NCBI GenBank assembly: GCA_019638235.1
Contig: JAHBUE010000002.1
Location: 474,420-538,419, forward strand
DNA length: 64,000 bases
From: Cyclobacteriaceae bacterium
GTDB taxonomy: Bacteria; Bacteroidota; Bacteroidia; Cytophagales; Cyclobacteriaceae
Direction: 5' to 3'
The notes under the pieces: model-generated
Database searches by the model: none
What the model saw: only the letters and a program-made list of their open reading frames with translations
Told to the model about the DNA's origin: nothing
Shown here: piece after piece, positions 7,716 to 16,579 of the stretch
Layout: each line of letters opens with the position of its first letter
Numbering within the stretch: position 1 is the first letter of the stretch
Made by a program: the position numbers and the translations under genes

Positions 7716-8783
7716 TCAGGTTATCTCAATAATTCTCTTTTCAGTATAACTTTTAAACGCTCCGTCTATGATGCGCATTACCCGCACGCCTTCTTCGGCA
7801 GTTACCGGAACCTGCTCATCGTGTACAAGAGAACGATAGATGCCGTCATAATATTCCATGTAATTACCGGGAAGGGTTTCTATTCTTTCGCGAACAACTT
7901 TCCCCTGCCTGTCCGGCAGGCAGGCGTCAATTTCGGTATGCAGTAATCCCTGTTCTTGTTTCGGCTCAATGCCCCAACCAGGTTTTGATGGTTTTTTACC
8001 AGCCTGCAAATCGGTTTCCTGCACATCGGCCCGTGTTTTAAGAAACGAGCCCTTCGTGCCATGTACCATATAAGAGGGTGCAGGTTCGCGTACAAAATAC
8101 CCGGCTCTCAGCCGAACCCGCCATGAAGGGTAGAACAGCAATATCTCGAAATAATCAGCCACCTGCGAAGACGGGCGGGTAACGGCAATGTCGGCAAAAA
8201 CAGCTAATGGCATTTTAAACAGCACAAGCGCCTGATCAATAAGATGCGGCCCCAGGTCATGCACAACACCTGTCCCGGGACGTAGTATCTCCTTGTGCAG
8301 CTTGGGGCTGAGAGCGGGATTATAACGGTCGTAGGAAAATGAAACCTCCACAGGATTTCCAAGAACACCTTTATCAACAATTTGCTGAACCGTTTTAAAA
8401 TCACTGTCCCATCTCCGGTTTTGAAAAACCGACAGCTTCCTGTTCTTTTTTTCCGCCAGGGCTTTCAGTTCTTCTGCTTCATCTGCTGTGGCTGTGAACG
8501 CTTTTTCCACCACAACATGTTTACCCGCCTCAAGCGCTGATTTTGCAAACTCGTAGTGTGTGTAGGTAGGTGTGTTCACTACAACAAGGTCTATAGTATC
8601 ATCCTGCAGCAAGGCTTCCAGCGAAGAATAGCTTTTCGTCTTCGGATAAAATTGTTGTATCGTTTTTGCTGAGCGTTCCCACGAACCAACAAGAATAAAT
8701 CCGGGGTGTTCATCAATAAACGGAGCGTGAAATACCCTGCCCGACATACCAAACGAAAGAAGTGCTGCACTGATGGTTTGCAT
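7716..8783 (-). CDS. Gfo/Idh/MocA-family oxidoreductase with in-frame palindromic insert
   Basis: NAD(P)-dependent sugar or cyclitol dehydrogenase-like enzyme of 355 residues. The N-terminal Rossmann part begins AALLSFGMSGRVFHAPFI, with VVVNTPTYTHYEFAKSALEAG and the conserved EKAFTATADEAEEL (Glu-Lys motif). The C-terminal half includes GTGVVHDLGPHLIDQAL. It resembles the E. coli YdgJ/YhhX type; the substrate cannot be told. Near residues 288-295 the stretch ACLPDRQG comes from the same 24-base palindrome found in mnmA. No operon partner is clear, although the DUF502 gene follows 48 bases downstream. A terminator of the nqr operon lies upstream. Confidence 0.9.
   Translation of the reverse strand: MQTISAALLSFGMSGRVFHAPFIDEHPGFILVGSWERSAKTIQQFYPKTKSYSSLEALLQDDTIDLVVVNTPTYTHYEFAKSALEAGKHVVVEKAFTATADEAEELKALAEKKNRKLSVFQNRRWDSDFKTVQQIVDKGVLGNPVEVSFSYDRYNPALSPKLHKEILRPGTGVVHDLGPHLIDQALVLFKMPLAVFADIAVTRPSSQVADYFEILLFYPSWRVRLRAGYFVREPAPSYMVHGTKGSFLKTRADVQETDLQAGKKPSKPGWGIEPKQEQGLLHTEIDACLPDRQGKVVRERIETLPGNYMEYYDGIYRSLVHDEQVPVTAEEGVRVMRIIDGAFKSYTEKRIIEIT
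7903..7926 (-). repeat. 24-base palindromic element inside the oxidoreductase gene
   Basis: Second copy of the palindrome seen at 6293-6316, identical over 24 bases and again read as ACLPDRQG on the coding strand. The sequences beyond the 24 bases differ, which sets the element's limits. Confidence 0.85.
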
Positions 8784-8825
8784 GTAGTAAAGTTAAAAGT
8801 AAGTTTTAAACTCCCTGAATAAAAA

Positions 8826-8853
8826 AAGGCTTCCGCTATACTACAGAAGCCTT
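8826..8853 (-). terminator. Intrinsic terminator after nqrE
   Basis: Stem AAGGCTTC/GAAGCCTT with a 12-base loop. On the minus strand it is followed by a run of seven T residues. It lies 23 bases after the nqrE stop and closes the nqrABCDE operon with no nqrF after it. Confidence 0.88.
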
Positions 8854-8875
8854 ACTAAATCATTTTTTCAAGTGC

Positions 8876-9490
8876 CTATAACGAGAATCCCATAAAACTC
8901 AGGAAACCTAAGGACATCAGGCCCACTAAAATAAACGTGATGCCCAATCCGCGAAGCGGGCCGGGAACGTTTGAGTATTTCATCTTCTCGCGAATACCGG
9001 CCAGGGCAACAATGGCCAGCAACCACCCTATACCGGAACCAACTCCATAAACTGTTGCTTCTGTTAAATTGTATGGCCTGCCCACCATAAACAGGGCGCC
9101 TCCCATAATGGCACAGTTCACCGCAATGAGCGGAAGGAAAATACCTAACGAACCATATAAGGCAGGTGAGAATTTTTCAATAACCATTTCAATTAACTGA
9201 ACTATGGCAGCAATTACCGCAATGAATACAATGAACTGCAAAAAACCGAGATCGATACTTGCAAAATCAGAGTTGATCCATACCAACGCGCCTTCGTTCA
9301 ATACATATTTTTGAATCAACCAGTTTATCGGTATGATAACAGCCAGAACAAACACAACGGCTACACCCAAACCAAACGCGGTTGTTACTTTTTTAGATAC
9401 GGCTAAATATGAACACATGCCTAAGAAGTAGGCAAAGATCATGTTGTCGATAAAAATAGAGCGTACACCTATGCTAATCAGATTTTCCAT
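8876..9490 (-). CDS. nqrE: Na+-translocating NADH:quinone reductase subunit E
   Basis: Integral membrane subunit (204 residues, about six membrane segments) of the sodium-pumping NADH:quinone oxidoreductase; NqrD and NqrE together hold an iron centre in the membrane. Typical stretches are [24 protein letters not shown] and [12 protein letters not shown], each with the conserved cysteine. It is the last gene of the operon, 7 bases after nqrD. The usual sixth gene, nqrF, which carries FAD and the 2Fe-2S cluster, does not follow. Confidence 0.96.
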   Translation of the reverse strand: MENLISIGVRSIFIDNMIFAYFLGMCSYLAVSKKVTTAFGLGVAVVFVLAVIIPINWLIQKYVLNEGALVWINSDFASIDLGFLQFIVFIAVIAAIVQLIEMVIEKFSPALYGSLGIFLPLIAVNCAIMGGALFMVGRPYNLTEATVYGVGSGIGWLLAIVALAGIREKMKYSNVPGPLRGLGITFILVGLMSLGFLSFMGFSL

Positions 9491-9497
9491 AATACTC

Positions 9498-10163
9498 TTA
9501 ATTACTTTCGCGATATCCGTTTAATGAACGTTGAACCCAGATGATAATGCCCACCACAATACAAGCTCCGGCCGGCAACAACAATAATCCGTTTCCGGGA
9601 TAGGTAAGGCCAATGCTTTCAAATATTTTAAATCCGAAAACAGCACCAGAGCCTAACAATTCGCGGAAGAAAGCAACGAGCATCAGGATAATGCCGTACC
9701 CCAATCCGTTACCCAATCCATCCATAAAGGAAGGGCCTATTTTATTTCCCATCGAAAAGGCTTCTAAGCGCCCCATCACAATACAGTTGGTTATAATCAA
9801 CCCCACAAACACCGAAAGTTGTTTTGATACATCGTAAACAAAGGCTTTCAGCACCTGGTCAACCATGATAACAAATGTTGCAATTACAGCTAACTGCACC
9901 ACAATACGAATACGCGAAGGAATGGTGTTACGCAATACCGAAATTGCCATGCTGGAGGCAATCAATACCACTACTAAACTCACTGCCATAGTAAAAGCAG
10001 GCTTCATCTGCGTGGTTACAGCAAGTGCAGAACATATACCCAATACCTGAACCGTAATCGGGTTATCAATATCCAACGGGTTGGTTACAAGTTTGCGGTT
10101 CTTCTTCGAGAACAGCGGCTCACTTGTTTTTACTTCCTTTACTTCAGCTACTTCTGTACTCAT
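9498..10163 (-). CDS. nqrD: Na+-translocating NADH:quinone reductase subunit D
   Basis: Six-segment membrane subunit paired with NqrE. I start it at the ATG at 10163 ([18 protein letters not shown]), giving 221 residues; the longer in-frame start would overlap the end of nqrC by 44 bases and adds a non-conserved leader. Conserved parts include [17 protein letters not shown] and [15 protein letters not shown], with the two cysteines expected for the intramembrane iron site. It lies between nqrC and nqrE. Confidence 0.95.
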   Translation of the reverse strand: MSTEVAEVKEVKTSEPLFSKKNRKLVTNPLDIDNPITVQVLGICSALAVTTQMKPAFTMAVSLVVVLIASSMAISVLRNTIPSRIRIVVQLAVIATFVIMVDQVLKAFVYDVSKQLSVFVGLIITNCIVMGRLEAFSMGNKIGPSFMDGLGNGLGYGIILMLVAFFRELLGSGAVFGFKIFESIGLTYPGNGLLLLPAGACIVVGIIIWVQRSLNGYRESN

Positions 10164-10167
10164 AATA

Positions 10168-10953
10168 TTAGTTAGTTTCGTCTGATGATACTGGTTCTTC
10201 TGATTCTTCAAGCACGGGGTCTTCTACGTTGGCAGTAGCACTGCCGGCTTTCACCCGCTTCAGGTAGTTTTCATATAACGCCAGGTAGTCGGTCAGCATT
10301 ACGTTTATGCCCTTTGCTGTTAACGTTGCACCCGACATGCCATCTACTTTATGCTGATCGTGGGAGTAATTAACTCCTTCACCTTTCATCATGGTAACAG
10401 AAACCAGGGTTGCTCCGTCATAAATAGATTTTCCCTTATACCTATCCTGAATATCTTTTGAATCAATTCGTGCACCCAACCCCGGTGTTTCTGATTTATG
10501 TTGAAATGATACACCTTCAATAGTGTTCAGGTCTTCCTGCAAAGCCACAAAGCCCCAGATATTATCCCACAGACCAAAACCAAAAACGGGCAACACTACA
10601 TAATCAATTTTATCGGGATTAGATTCGTTACGAAACTCATACACCGGCAACAAACGCTGGTCGGCCGGCTTCTTATATTCGGAAGACACCACCACATCGC
10701 CTACGCTTACTCCTTCCACCACGTTACCGCTGGCATCCACAACAAACGATTTCACTTTGTTGGCGTACACCTCGTCAACATTGAGGGTTTTGTCAACCAC
10801 CATTACAGTACCCAGAATATTTTTTTTCTGTTCAAGAGCAATGTTTGCCTGTTGTCTTTCTTTAAGACCTTCAGAAGCAAACGCCAGCAAGCCACCACAC
10901 ACTATGGTGAGGATAGCCGCATACATGATGATATACCAATTAGACTGTTGCAC
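10168..10953 (-). CDS. nqrC: Na+-translocating NADH:quinone reductase subunit C
   Basis: Subunit carrying a covalently bound FMN. It has one N-terminal membrane segment (about residues 7-25), then a periplasmic FMN-binding domain. The flavinylation motif is DGMSGATLTAKG, with the Thr that takes FMN through ApbE. The 261 residues match the family, and the Asp/Glu-rich C-terminal tail is unremarkable. It overlaps nqrB by 14 bases. An apbE gene is not in the window. Confidence 0.96.
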   Translation of the reverse strand: MQQSNWYIIMYAAILTIVCGGLLAFASEGLKERQQANIALEQKKNILGTVMVVDKTLNVDEVYANKVKSFVVDASGNVVEGVSVGDVVVSSEYKKPADQRLLPVYEFRNESNPDKIDYVVLPVFGFGLWDNIWGFVALQEDLNTIEGVSFQHKSETPGLGARIDSKDIQDRYKGKSIYDGATLVSVTMMKGEGVNYSHDQHKVDGMSGATLTAKGINVMLTDYLALYENYLKRVKAGSATANVEDPVLEESEEPVSSDETN

Positions 10954-12142
10954 GTTTTAATCTCCGTTTTTTGTTTGCATTCACTACCATATAATCGATA
11001 AGCGGAGCCATTACGTTCATAAACAAAATGGCCAGCATAATACCTTCCGGGTATGCGGGGTTAAACACCCGTATCAACACCGTTAAAATACCAATCAATA
11101 TTCCGTAAACCCATTTGCCGGTTTCTGTTTGGGCTGCCGTTACGGGGTCGGTAGCCATAAACACTGCGCCAAATGCCAACCCGCCAATTACTAAGTGGTA
11201 GTAAGCCGGCATAGCCATAAATTCATTAACCGCTACTAAGTTCAGAAAAGCGCCCATGCCATACGCACCGGCAAAAACGCTCACTATAATTTTCCAACTG
11301 CCTACACCGGTAGCCACTAAAATCAATCCACCAATCAAACACATAAGGGTAGAGGTTTCGCCAATACTGCCGGGCATAAAGCCAAAGAACATATTGGAAA
11401 AACTATACAGGTCGTTAGCCCAACCCGAACCGAATGCGTTAAGCGCCTGCACTACACTTTCGCCACTTGCCGAAGCCTCGTAGGCCACCGCCAATGGTGT
11501 TGCGCCTGAATAACCGGCAACTGTTTCTGCGCCTTTCGGCAGATGCGTCCACACCTCACCGGAAATCTGCAACGGGTAAGCAAAGTACAGGAACGCGCGT
11601 GCCGTAAGAGCTACGTTTAAAATGTTCATGCCTGTTCCGCCAAAAGCTTCTTTTGCTATTACCACTGCAAAAATGCTGGCCACTGCCACCTGCCATAACG
11701 GAATATCGGGAGGCATTACCAATGGAATAAGCATACCGGTTACTAAGAATCCTTCGTTGATCGGGTGCTTACGGAAAACTGCAAACACGGCTTCAACCAA
11801 ACCACCGGCAGCATAGGCTACAATAATAATAGGGAGAACTTTAATCAACCCGGTAACAATCATATCGCCCATAGCTAATTGCTGGCCGGTTGCAAGCGCA
11901 TATTGATACCCTACGTTATATATACCAAACGCCAGGGAGGGAATCATGGCGATAACCACCGTCATCATCAGGCGTTTCAAATCAACGGCATCGCGTATTT
12001 GCGCTCCGGTTGCCGGAGTTACCGTGTTGGGTGAATACGTAAAGGTATCCAATGCCTCAAACAGGTAGAAGTACTTGTGGTACTTGCCGCCTTTCTCAAA
12101 GCTATGCTTGGCTTTATCTAATGAATCGCGTAAAAACTTCAT
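10940..12142 (-). CDS. nqrB: Na+-translocating NADH:quinone reductase subunit B
   Basis: Large membrane subunit (400 residues, about ten membrane segments) with a covalently bound FMN at a Thr in GYSGATPLA, and part of the sodium channel. Typical stretches include NEGFLVTGMLIPLVMPPDIPLW (quoted only in part as NEGFLVTGMLIPL) and GGTGMNILNVALTARAFLYF. It starts 1 base after nqrA ends and overlaps nqrC by 14 bases, so the five genes are tightly packed. Confidence 0.96.
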   Translation of the reverse strand: MKFLRDSLDKAKHSFEKGGKYHKYFYLFEALDTFTYSPNTVTPATGAQIRDAVDLKRLMMTVVIAMIPSLAFGIYNVGYQYALATGQQLAMGDMIVTGLIKVLPIIIVAYAAGGLVEAVFAVFRKHPINEGFLVTGMLIPLVMPPDIPLWQVAVASIFAVVIAKEAFGGTGMNILNVALTARAFLYFAYPLQISGEVWTHLPKGAETVAGYSGATPLAVAYEASASGESVVQALNAFGSGWANDLYSFSNMFFGFMPGSIGETSTLMCLIGGLILVATGVGSWKIIVSVFAGAYGMGAFLNLVAVNEFMAMPAYYHLVIGGLAFGAVFMATDPVTAAQTETGKWVYGILIGILTVLIRVFNPAYPEGIMLAILFMNVMAPLIDYMVVNANKKRRLKRATV

Positions 12143-12143
12143 A

Positions 12144-13508
12144 TCAACTGTTCAGCATTAAATCAATTCCTTCTCTTATAATAGCTTGCACGTTGTGTTT
12201 GGATACATCCACAAACTCGCACAGCGCAAGGTCTTCTTCAATTACTTCGTAGATACCCAATGCTTCCATCTCATCGTAATCTTCGGCAAGTATTGATTTC
12301 AACAAGTAGGTCGGCAAAATATCCATTGGGGTAACCCGCTCTAACACACCGGTTTGAACAAACGCACGAAGTTCGCCACGGGTATTGCTATCCAACACAA
12401 ATTCTTTTTTGCCCGTTAAGAACGAGAACAAACCAAACGCACGATGAAAACTCAGTTTGCTTGCCGTTGGCTTAATCCATCCGAGAAATTCAAAATAGTC
12501 GCCTTCGGGAATTACCGATACAACATGATCGAAATGCCCCAGGTATCCATCTTTACCAATGTTTGTACCGGTAAGCACATTGCCCGAAACAACACGCACG
12601 TGCTCTTGTTTAAGATTATTGTTTAAAAACCTGCCTACACAAGCCCCTGAATAAGTCTGATAATATTGCGGCTCCTTCACTTCCGATCCGGCAACGGCCA
12701 CTACTTTAGAGGCATCGTAAACTCCGTTAAGGAAAAGTTTGCCAACCTGGATTACACCTGCGGGCGAAATCGTCCAGATTATATCTCCTTTGTTAATAGG
12801 GTCGAGGTGGTGGATTTGAACACCTACACAGCCTGACGGGTGCGGGCCTGAAAATTTGTTAAGCTCCGCGCCCTTCACTTGCGAGAACACAGGTGAAATT
12901 TCGCGTTCGGAGTGAACGTTTACATGAATAACGCCAGCGGTAAACTTCTTCAGAATGTCAACACCCACCTGGAAAAACTGTTCCTGTCCTTTAAAAAGGA
13001 TATTAAAATCCGCGCCAAGCGGGCTTGAATCGAAAGCGGAAATAAAAATTGCCTTTGGCTTTTCGGCCGGGTCGGCAACAATCCCAAACGGGCGCTGAAC
13101 TAAGTTTACCCACACACCACTTTTCAGCAGTTGTTCCTGCGCTTTTTCACGGGTCAGATTGGTAATGTCAGAAACCGAATACTTATCGAACTGAACATAT
13201 TCAACCTGCTTGTCGGCAAGAATTTTTACTTCAAGCAATTTGCGCTTTTCGCCACGTTTTATTTCTACCACCTCGCCACTTACGGGGGCGGTGAAAACAA
13301 TGTTTTCGTGTTTTTTATCATGAAACAGAACAGTACCGGCTTTTACGTTGTCGCCTTGCTGCACAACCACTTTTGGCATATAAATGCCATGAAAATCGGT
13401 TGGTTTTACTGCAAACGTTTCAGGTTGTTCTATACTGGCAATTTTTGGAGTGGCTTTACCTGCAAGATTGATGTCGAAGCCCTTCTTTAACCGGATGAAT
13501 TTGCCCAT
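12144..13508 (-). CDS. nqrA: Na+-translocating NADH:quinone reductase subunit A
   Basis: Cytoplasmic subunit implicated in quinone binding. The 454 residues begin MGKFIRLKKGFDINLAG, the conserved N-terminus. Further markers are KPTDFHGIYMPKVVVQQGD and GPHPSGCVGVQIHHLDPI. It is the first gene of the operon, and a TATTTTTG promoter element lies 33 bases upstream of its ATG. Confidence 0.96.
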   Translation of the reverse strand: MGKFIRLKKGFDINLAGKATPKIASIEQPETFAVKPTDFHGIYMPKVVVQQGDNVKAGTVLFHDKKHENIVFTAPVSGEVVEIKRGEKRKLLEVKILADKQVEYVQFDKYSVSDITNLTREKAQEQLLKSGVWVNLVQRPFGIVADPAEKPKAIFISAFDSSPLGADFNILFKGQEQFFQVGVDILKKFTAGVIHVNVHSEREISPVFSQVKGAELNKFSGPHPSGCVGVQIHHLDPINKGDIIWTISPAGVIQVGKLFLNGVYDASKVVAVAGSEVKEPQYYQTYSGACVGRFLNNNLKQEHVRVVSGNVLTGTNIGKDGYLGHFDHVVSVIPEGDYFEFLGWIKPTASKLSFHRAFGLFSFLTGKKEFVLDSNTRGELRAFVQTGVLERVTPMDILPTYLLKSILAEDYDEMEALGIYEVIEEDLALCEFVDVSKHNVQAIIREGIDLMLNS

Positions 13509-13540
13509 GCGCTGCGTGATAGTTTTGATTTGACCGGTGG

Positions 13541-13548
13541 CAAAAATA
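13541..13548 (-). promoter_or_regulatory. Probable nqr operon promoter -7 element
   Basis: On the minus strand TATTTTTG fits the Bacteroidetes -7 consensus TAnnTTTG. A T-rich CTTT lies about 19 bases upstream as a weak -33 element. It would give a leader of about 27 bases before nqrA. Confidence 0.5.
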
Positions 13549-13631
13549 GTGATAAATACGATATTAAAAAGGCTTTCGCGTGCTGGAAGACCTGATTTTC
13601 GGCAGTAAAAAATGTGATTAACTCTCCCCTG

Positions 13632-14333
13632 TTACCGGGTTGTTTTTCGCATCGAAACAATCCTGGAAAAAGCGAGCCGCACCACCTCGTCCACCTGCTC
13701 ATCAACGGTAATATGGGTGGTGTCAATCACAATGGCGTCATCGGCCTGGCGCAGCGGGCTTTCGGCACGGGTGGTGTCTATCAGGTCGCGCTTTTTAATG
13801 TTCTCTATCACGTCATCCAGGTCAACAAGCCGGTTTTGTTCCAGCCACTCGCGCTGCCTGCGGTATGCACGCACCTGCATATCGGCCATCATGAATAGTT
13901 TAAGTTCGGCCTCTGGAAAAACAACGGTGCCAATGTCGCGGCCATCCATTACAATGCCTTTTTCCTTGCCCAACTTGCGCTGTTGCGCAACCATAGCTTC
14001 GCGCACTTCTTTAATGGTGCTCACCGGGCTTACCTGCTCCGACACGCGCAACTGGCGGATTTCTTCTTCCACGCTCAAGCCGTTCAGAAATGTTTCGGTT
14101 GCACCTTTGGCATTTATTTTAAACGAAATGTTGATTTGCTGCAACGCACGGCTTATTTCTTTTGGATTGGTGAGCGCCACATGATGATTGAGAAAGTACA
14201 GGGTTACAGCCCGGTACATAGCCCCGGAGTCGATATAGCGGTAGCCTAAAACCTTTGCAGCCTCCTTAGCCGTAGTGCTTTTTCCACAGGCCGAGTATCC
14301 GTCTATCGCGATAACAATCTTAGTCAGGTTCAT
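13632..14333 (-). CDS. cmk: Cytidylate kinase
   Basis: Phosphorylates CMP and dCMP with ATP. I start it at the ATG at 14333 (MNLTKIVIAIDGYSACGKST), giving 233 residues. The P-loop is GYSACGKST, followed by RYIDSGAMYRAVTLYF and MDGRDIGTVVFPEA, the substrate-binding signatures. The ATG overlaps the TGA of a small upstream lipoprotein gene as TGATG, so the two are probably coupled. A longer in-frame start at 14354 would lie inside that lipoprotein gene. Confidence 0.95.
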   Translation of the reverse strand: MNLTKIVIAIDGYSACGKSTTAKEAAKVLGYRYIDSGAMYRAVTLYFLNHHVALTNPKEISRALQQINISFKINAKGATETFLNGLSVEEEIRQLRVSEQVSPVSTIKEVREAMVAQQRKLGKEKGIVMDGRDIGTVVFPEAELKLFMMADMQVRAYRRQREWLEQNRLVDLDDVIENIKKRDLIDTTRAESPLRQADDAIVIDTTHITVDEQVDEVVRLAFSRIVSMRKTTR

Positions 14334-14476
14334 CAGCAATCTTTTTGCGGACATGGAATGGGTTTGCCGGGCTTTAATCGCTTATGTTTTTTTTGCGATG
14401 CGCAATCGGTAAACAACAAGGCGGCCAACATGATTAAAACAAGGGAAATTCGCTTTATCGAAACAGCACTTTTCAT
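14333..14476 (-). CDS. Small lipoprotein upstream of cmk (47 residues)
   Basis: A short reading frame starts at the ATG at 14476: MKSAVSIKRISLVLIM, a hydrophobic stretch, then the lipobox LFTDC with lipidated Cys25, and ends in KPGKPIPCPQKDC. Its stop overlaps the cmk start as TGATG. The basic-hydrophobic-Cys layout, the coupling and the distinct Pro/Cys tail argue for a real gene although it is very short. Function is unknown; it would be anchored in the inner or outer membrane. Confidence 0.7.
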   Translation of the reverse strand: MKSAVSIKRISLVLIMLAALLFTDCASQKKHKRLKPGKPIPCPQKDC

Positions 14477-14626
14477 GGCAGCAAGTTAGAACGAAAAGGG
14501 AATTTTACCTCACCCCCAACAGAGATTTGAATCATTTCAGAAGCCTCTCTTCCCGCCACGAAGGCACAAAGGCACTAAAAATATATTTGATTGCCTTCTG
14601 CCATAAGCACGGGCTCCGGAAAAAAC

Positions 14627-14760
14627 TACAAGCCATCTCAAAAATCATATAGAACAAATTTGTCATTCCGGGCTTGACCCGGAATCTGTTTTTTTTTGGC
14701 TTTTTTACGGGATCGCGGATCAAGTCCGCGATGACAACCTGATTTTTGAGATGGCTTGTA
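14627..14760. mobile_element. 134-base MITE-like element with perfect 21-base terminal inverted repeats
   Basis: Perfect 21-base arms at 14627-14647 (starting TACAAGCCATCTC) and 14740-14760 enclose two inner hairpins: CATTCCGGGCTTGACCCGGAAT near 14663-14685 (given here only by its arms ATTCCGGG/CCCGGAAT) and ATCGCGGA/TCCGCGAT near 14712-14733. No transposase is present and no clear target duplication is seen. A looser outer pair, AAGGCACAAAG (about 14560) and CTTTGTGCCTT (about 14770), extends the structure. The gap 14477-14899 holds no other gene. Confidence 0.7.
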
Positions 14761-14899
14761 ACATTTTCTTTGTGCCTTATGCTGAAGGCATCACTGCGTG
14801 AGTGGCGAAGATTACATAACATAGGCTACAACAAAACACCGTTTTTTGCGTAACAACCTATATCGTTTTAATTTGACTAAACTTTTAACGTTACCCGAT

Positions 14900-15166
14900 A
14901 TGGCAGAACAAGAAGGCAAGGCAGAAAAGTTGTTTCACAGCTTTGGCAAAAAGGTAGATAAGTTCTTAGAAGAACTTAATGAAGCAGGCGACAAACTCAA
15001 TAAGGAGTTTGAAGAGAAATACGAAGACCTGAAACAGGCCGCTGAAAAACTAAAAAACCAGGCCGAAAACAAAGACCGCTGGAAGGAAGTGGAAGCAAGC
15101 CTGAAAAAAGCGGGCAAAGAACTGGAAAATGCCGTGAAGGCTGCGTTTAAGAAGAAGAAGGATTAA
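14900..15166 (+). CDS. Small charged helical (YtxH-like) protein
   Basis: An 88-residue protein, starting at the ATG at 14900 (MAEQEGKAEKLFHSFG), made almost entirely of Lys/Glu-rich heptads, for example FLEELNEAGDKLNKEFEEK, with no signal peptide and no membrane segment. It resembles small stress-related coiled-coil proteins, but no precise family is claimed. An in-frame ATG at 14846 would add 18 residues that do not share the helical pattern. It stands alone. Confidence 0.65.
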   Translation: MAEQEGKAEKLFHSFGKKVDKFLEELNEAGDKLNKEFEEKYEDLKQAAEKLKNQAENKDRWKEVEASLKKAGKELENAVKAAFKKKKD

Positions 15167-15292
15167 CCATCCAACCGCTATAAACGCAATCGAAAGAGTG
15201 TCAGCGTTTCTTGTGTAAAAAGTTGTGGGTTCTTTTCCAACCTTTTGCGCCTATGCCGTGTCTAAGTGGTTAAGAACAAAAAATACAAGACC

Positions 15293-16525
15293 ATGAAGCC
15301 GTTTAAAAGATTAATACTGATTCTACCGTTGGTTATTTTGTTTGCCTGCCACGATAGCGGGGTTGAGCCTGATAATGCGCCCAACCTGAGAACGCTCTCA
15401 GCTGCTGAGGTACAGGTGTCGCAAGGCGCAAACAATTTTGCCTTTAACCTGTTCAGGAAGCTACCCTCCGACCCCACCGATAATTCATTTATTTCACCGC
15501 TTAGTGTTAGCATAGCGCTGGGTATGGTGCTGAATGGTGCGGATGACGAAGTGCGCCAGAGCATTCTTAACACCATTGATTTCGGAGATTTAACTGTCAA
15601 CGAAGTGAATGAAGGATTCAAAGACCTTACCAACCTTCTTTTGTCTATGGACAGGAAGGTCAACTTTGGCCTGGCCAATTCGGTGTGGTATGAAAATACG
15701 TTAACTGTTAATCCTCCTTTCGCTTCTGTAATTGAAAATTATTACGATGGCAAAATACAGGGTCTTGATTTTACAAATTCTGCCTCAAAAGATGTTATCA
15801 ACAAGTGGGTGGAAAGTAAAACCAACAACCGTATTAAAAATCTTATTGGCCAAATAGACCCGGATGAGATAATGTTTCTGGTGAACGCCATTTACTTTAA
15901 AGGCGACTGGATGCACAAGTTCGATAAATCCAGAACAAAAAAGGCTCTGTTCACTACGTTGAACGGAACAACCACAGAGGTTGACATGATGTTCTCGAAA
16001 GGAGTAACTATGAAGTACAAATCCACACAGGATTTTCAACTGGCCGACATACCCTATGGCAACGGGCAATTCAGGTTTACTATACTAATGCCAACTGATT
16101 ATTCAGGAATAACTTCACTAACCAAAACGCTTAACGCGCAAACCCTCAACAACGTAATTAATGAAGCTGATTCAATCAGTATTGAACTTGAACTGCCTAA
16201 GTTTAAAATGACCTGGAAGGATGACCTCAAATCATCGCTTGAACAATTGGGAATGGAAACGCAGGGCTTCCCATTGCTGTTTGTGGAGCAACTGCCCCCC
16301 ATCGAGGTTAGCCGTGTTATTCATCAATCCTTTTTAGAGGTAAATGAAGAAGGTTCGGAAGCGGCTGCGGCAACAGCTATCGGCATGGTAACCACCACTG
16401 CCGGGCCATCCATCCCCACAAAAATCACTATTGACAAACCCTTTCTGTTTATGATTCGCGAAAAGCACACCGGGGCAATCCTGTTTCTCGGACAATTAAC
16501 AAACCCGGCAGCGTTGCAGCAATAA
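15293..16525 (+). CDS. Serpin (serine protease inhibitor) lipoprotein
   Basis: A 410-residue serpin with a lipoprotein signal (MKPFKRLILILPLVILFAC, lipidated Cys19), so it should be anchored at the cell surface or in the periplasm. Serpin marks are NSFISPLSVSIALGMVLNGA, FLVNAIYFKGDWMHKFD and the C-terminal KPFLFMIREKHTGAILFLGQ. The reactive-loop hinge EEGSEAAAATA has the small residues needed for loop insertion, so it is predicted to be inhibitory. Counting from the hinge puts P1 at or near a Thr in GMVTTTAG, which would suit an elastase-like protease; this position is inferred. An earlier in-frame ATG at 15266 lacks a signal-peptide pattern. Confidence 0.93.
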   Translation: MKPFKRLILILPLVILFACHDSGVEPDNAPNLRTLSAAEVQVSQGANNFAFNLFRKLPSDPTDNSFISPLSVSIALGMVLNGADDEVRQSILNTIDFGDLTVNEVNEGFKDLTNLLLSMDRKVNFGLANSVWYENTLTVNPPFASVIENYYDGKIQGLDFTNSASKDVINKWVESKTNNRIKNLIGQIDPDEIMFLVNAIYFKGDWMHKFDKSRTKKALFTTLNGTTTEVDMMFSKGVTMKYKSTQDFQLADIPYGNGQFRFTILMPTDYSGITSLTKTLNAQTLNNVINEADSISIELELPKFKMTWKDDLKSSLEQLGMETQGFPLLFVEQLPPIEVSRVIHQSFLEVNEEGSEAAAATAIGMVTTTAGPSIPTKITIDKPFLFMIREKHTGAILFLGQLTNPAALQQ

Positions 16526-16534
16526 ATTGATTCC

Positions 16535-16573
16535 ATAACCCGTCAGACCACTTAGTGCAGTCTGACGGGTTAT
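16535..16573. terminator. Bidirectional terminator between serpin and CBS genes
   Basis: Perfect 14-base stem ATAACCCGTCAGAC / GTCTGACGGGTTAT with an 11-base loop, T-rich on the plus side, between two convergent genes. Confidence 0.88.
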
Positions 16574-16579
16574 TATTTT

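Noticed and set aside
14532..14822. Frame of 96 residues containing VIADLIRDPV and RVKPGMTN
   Set aside because: These are translations of a dispersed non-coding repeat (the 14627-14760 element), not a gene.
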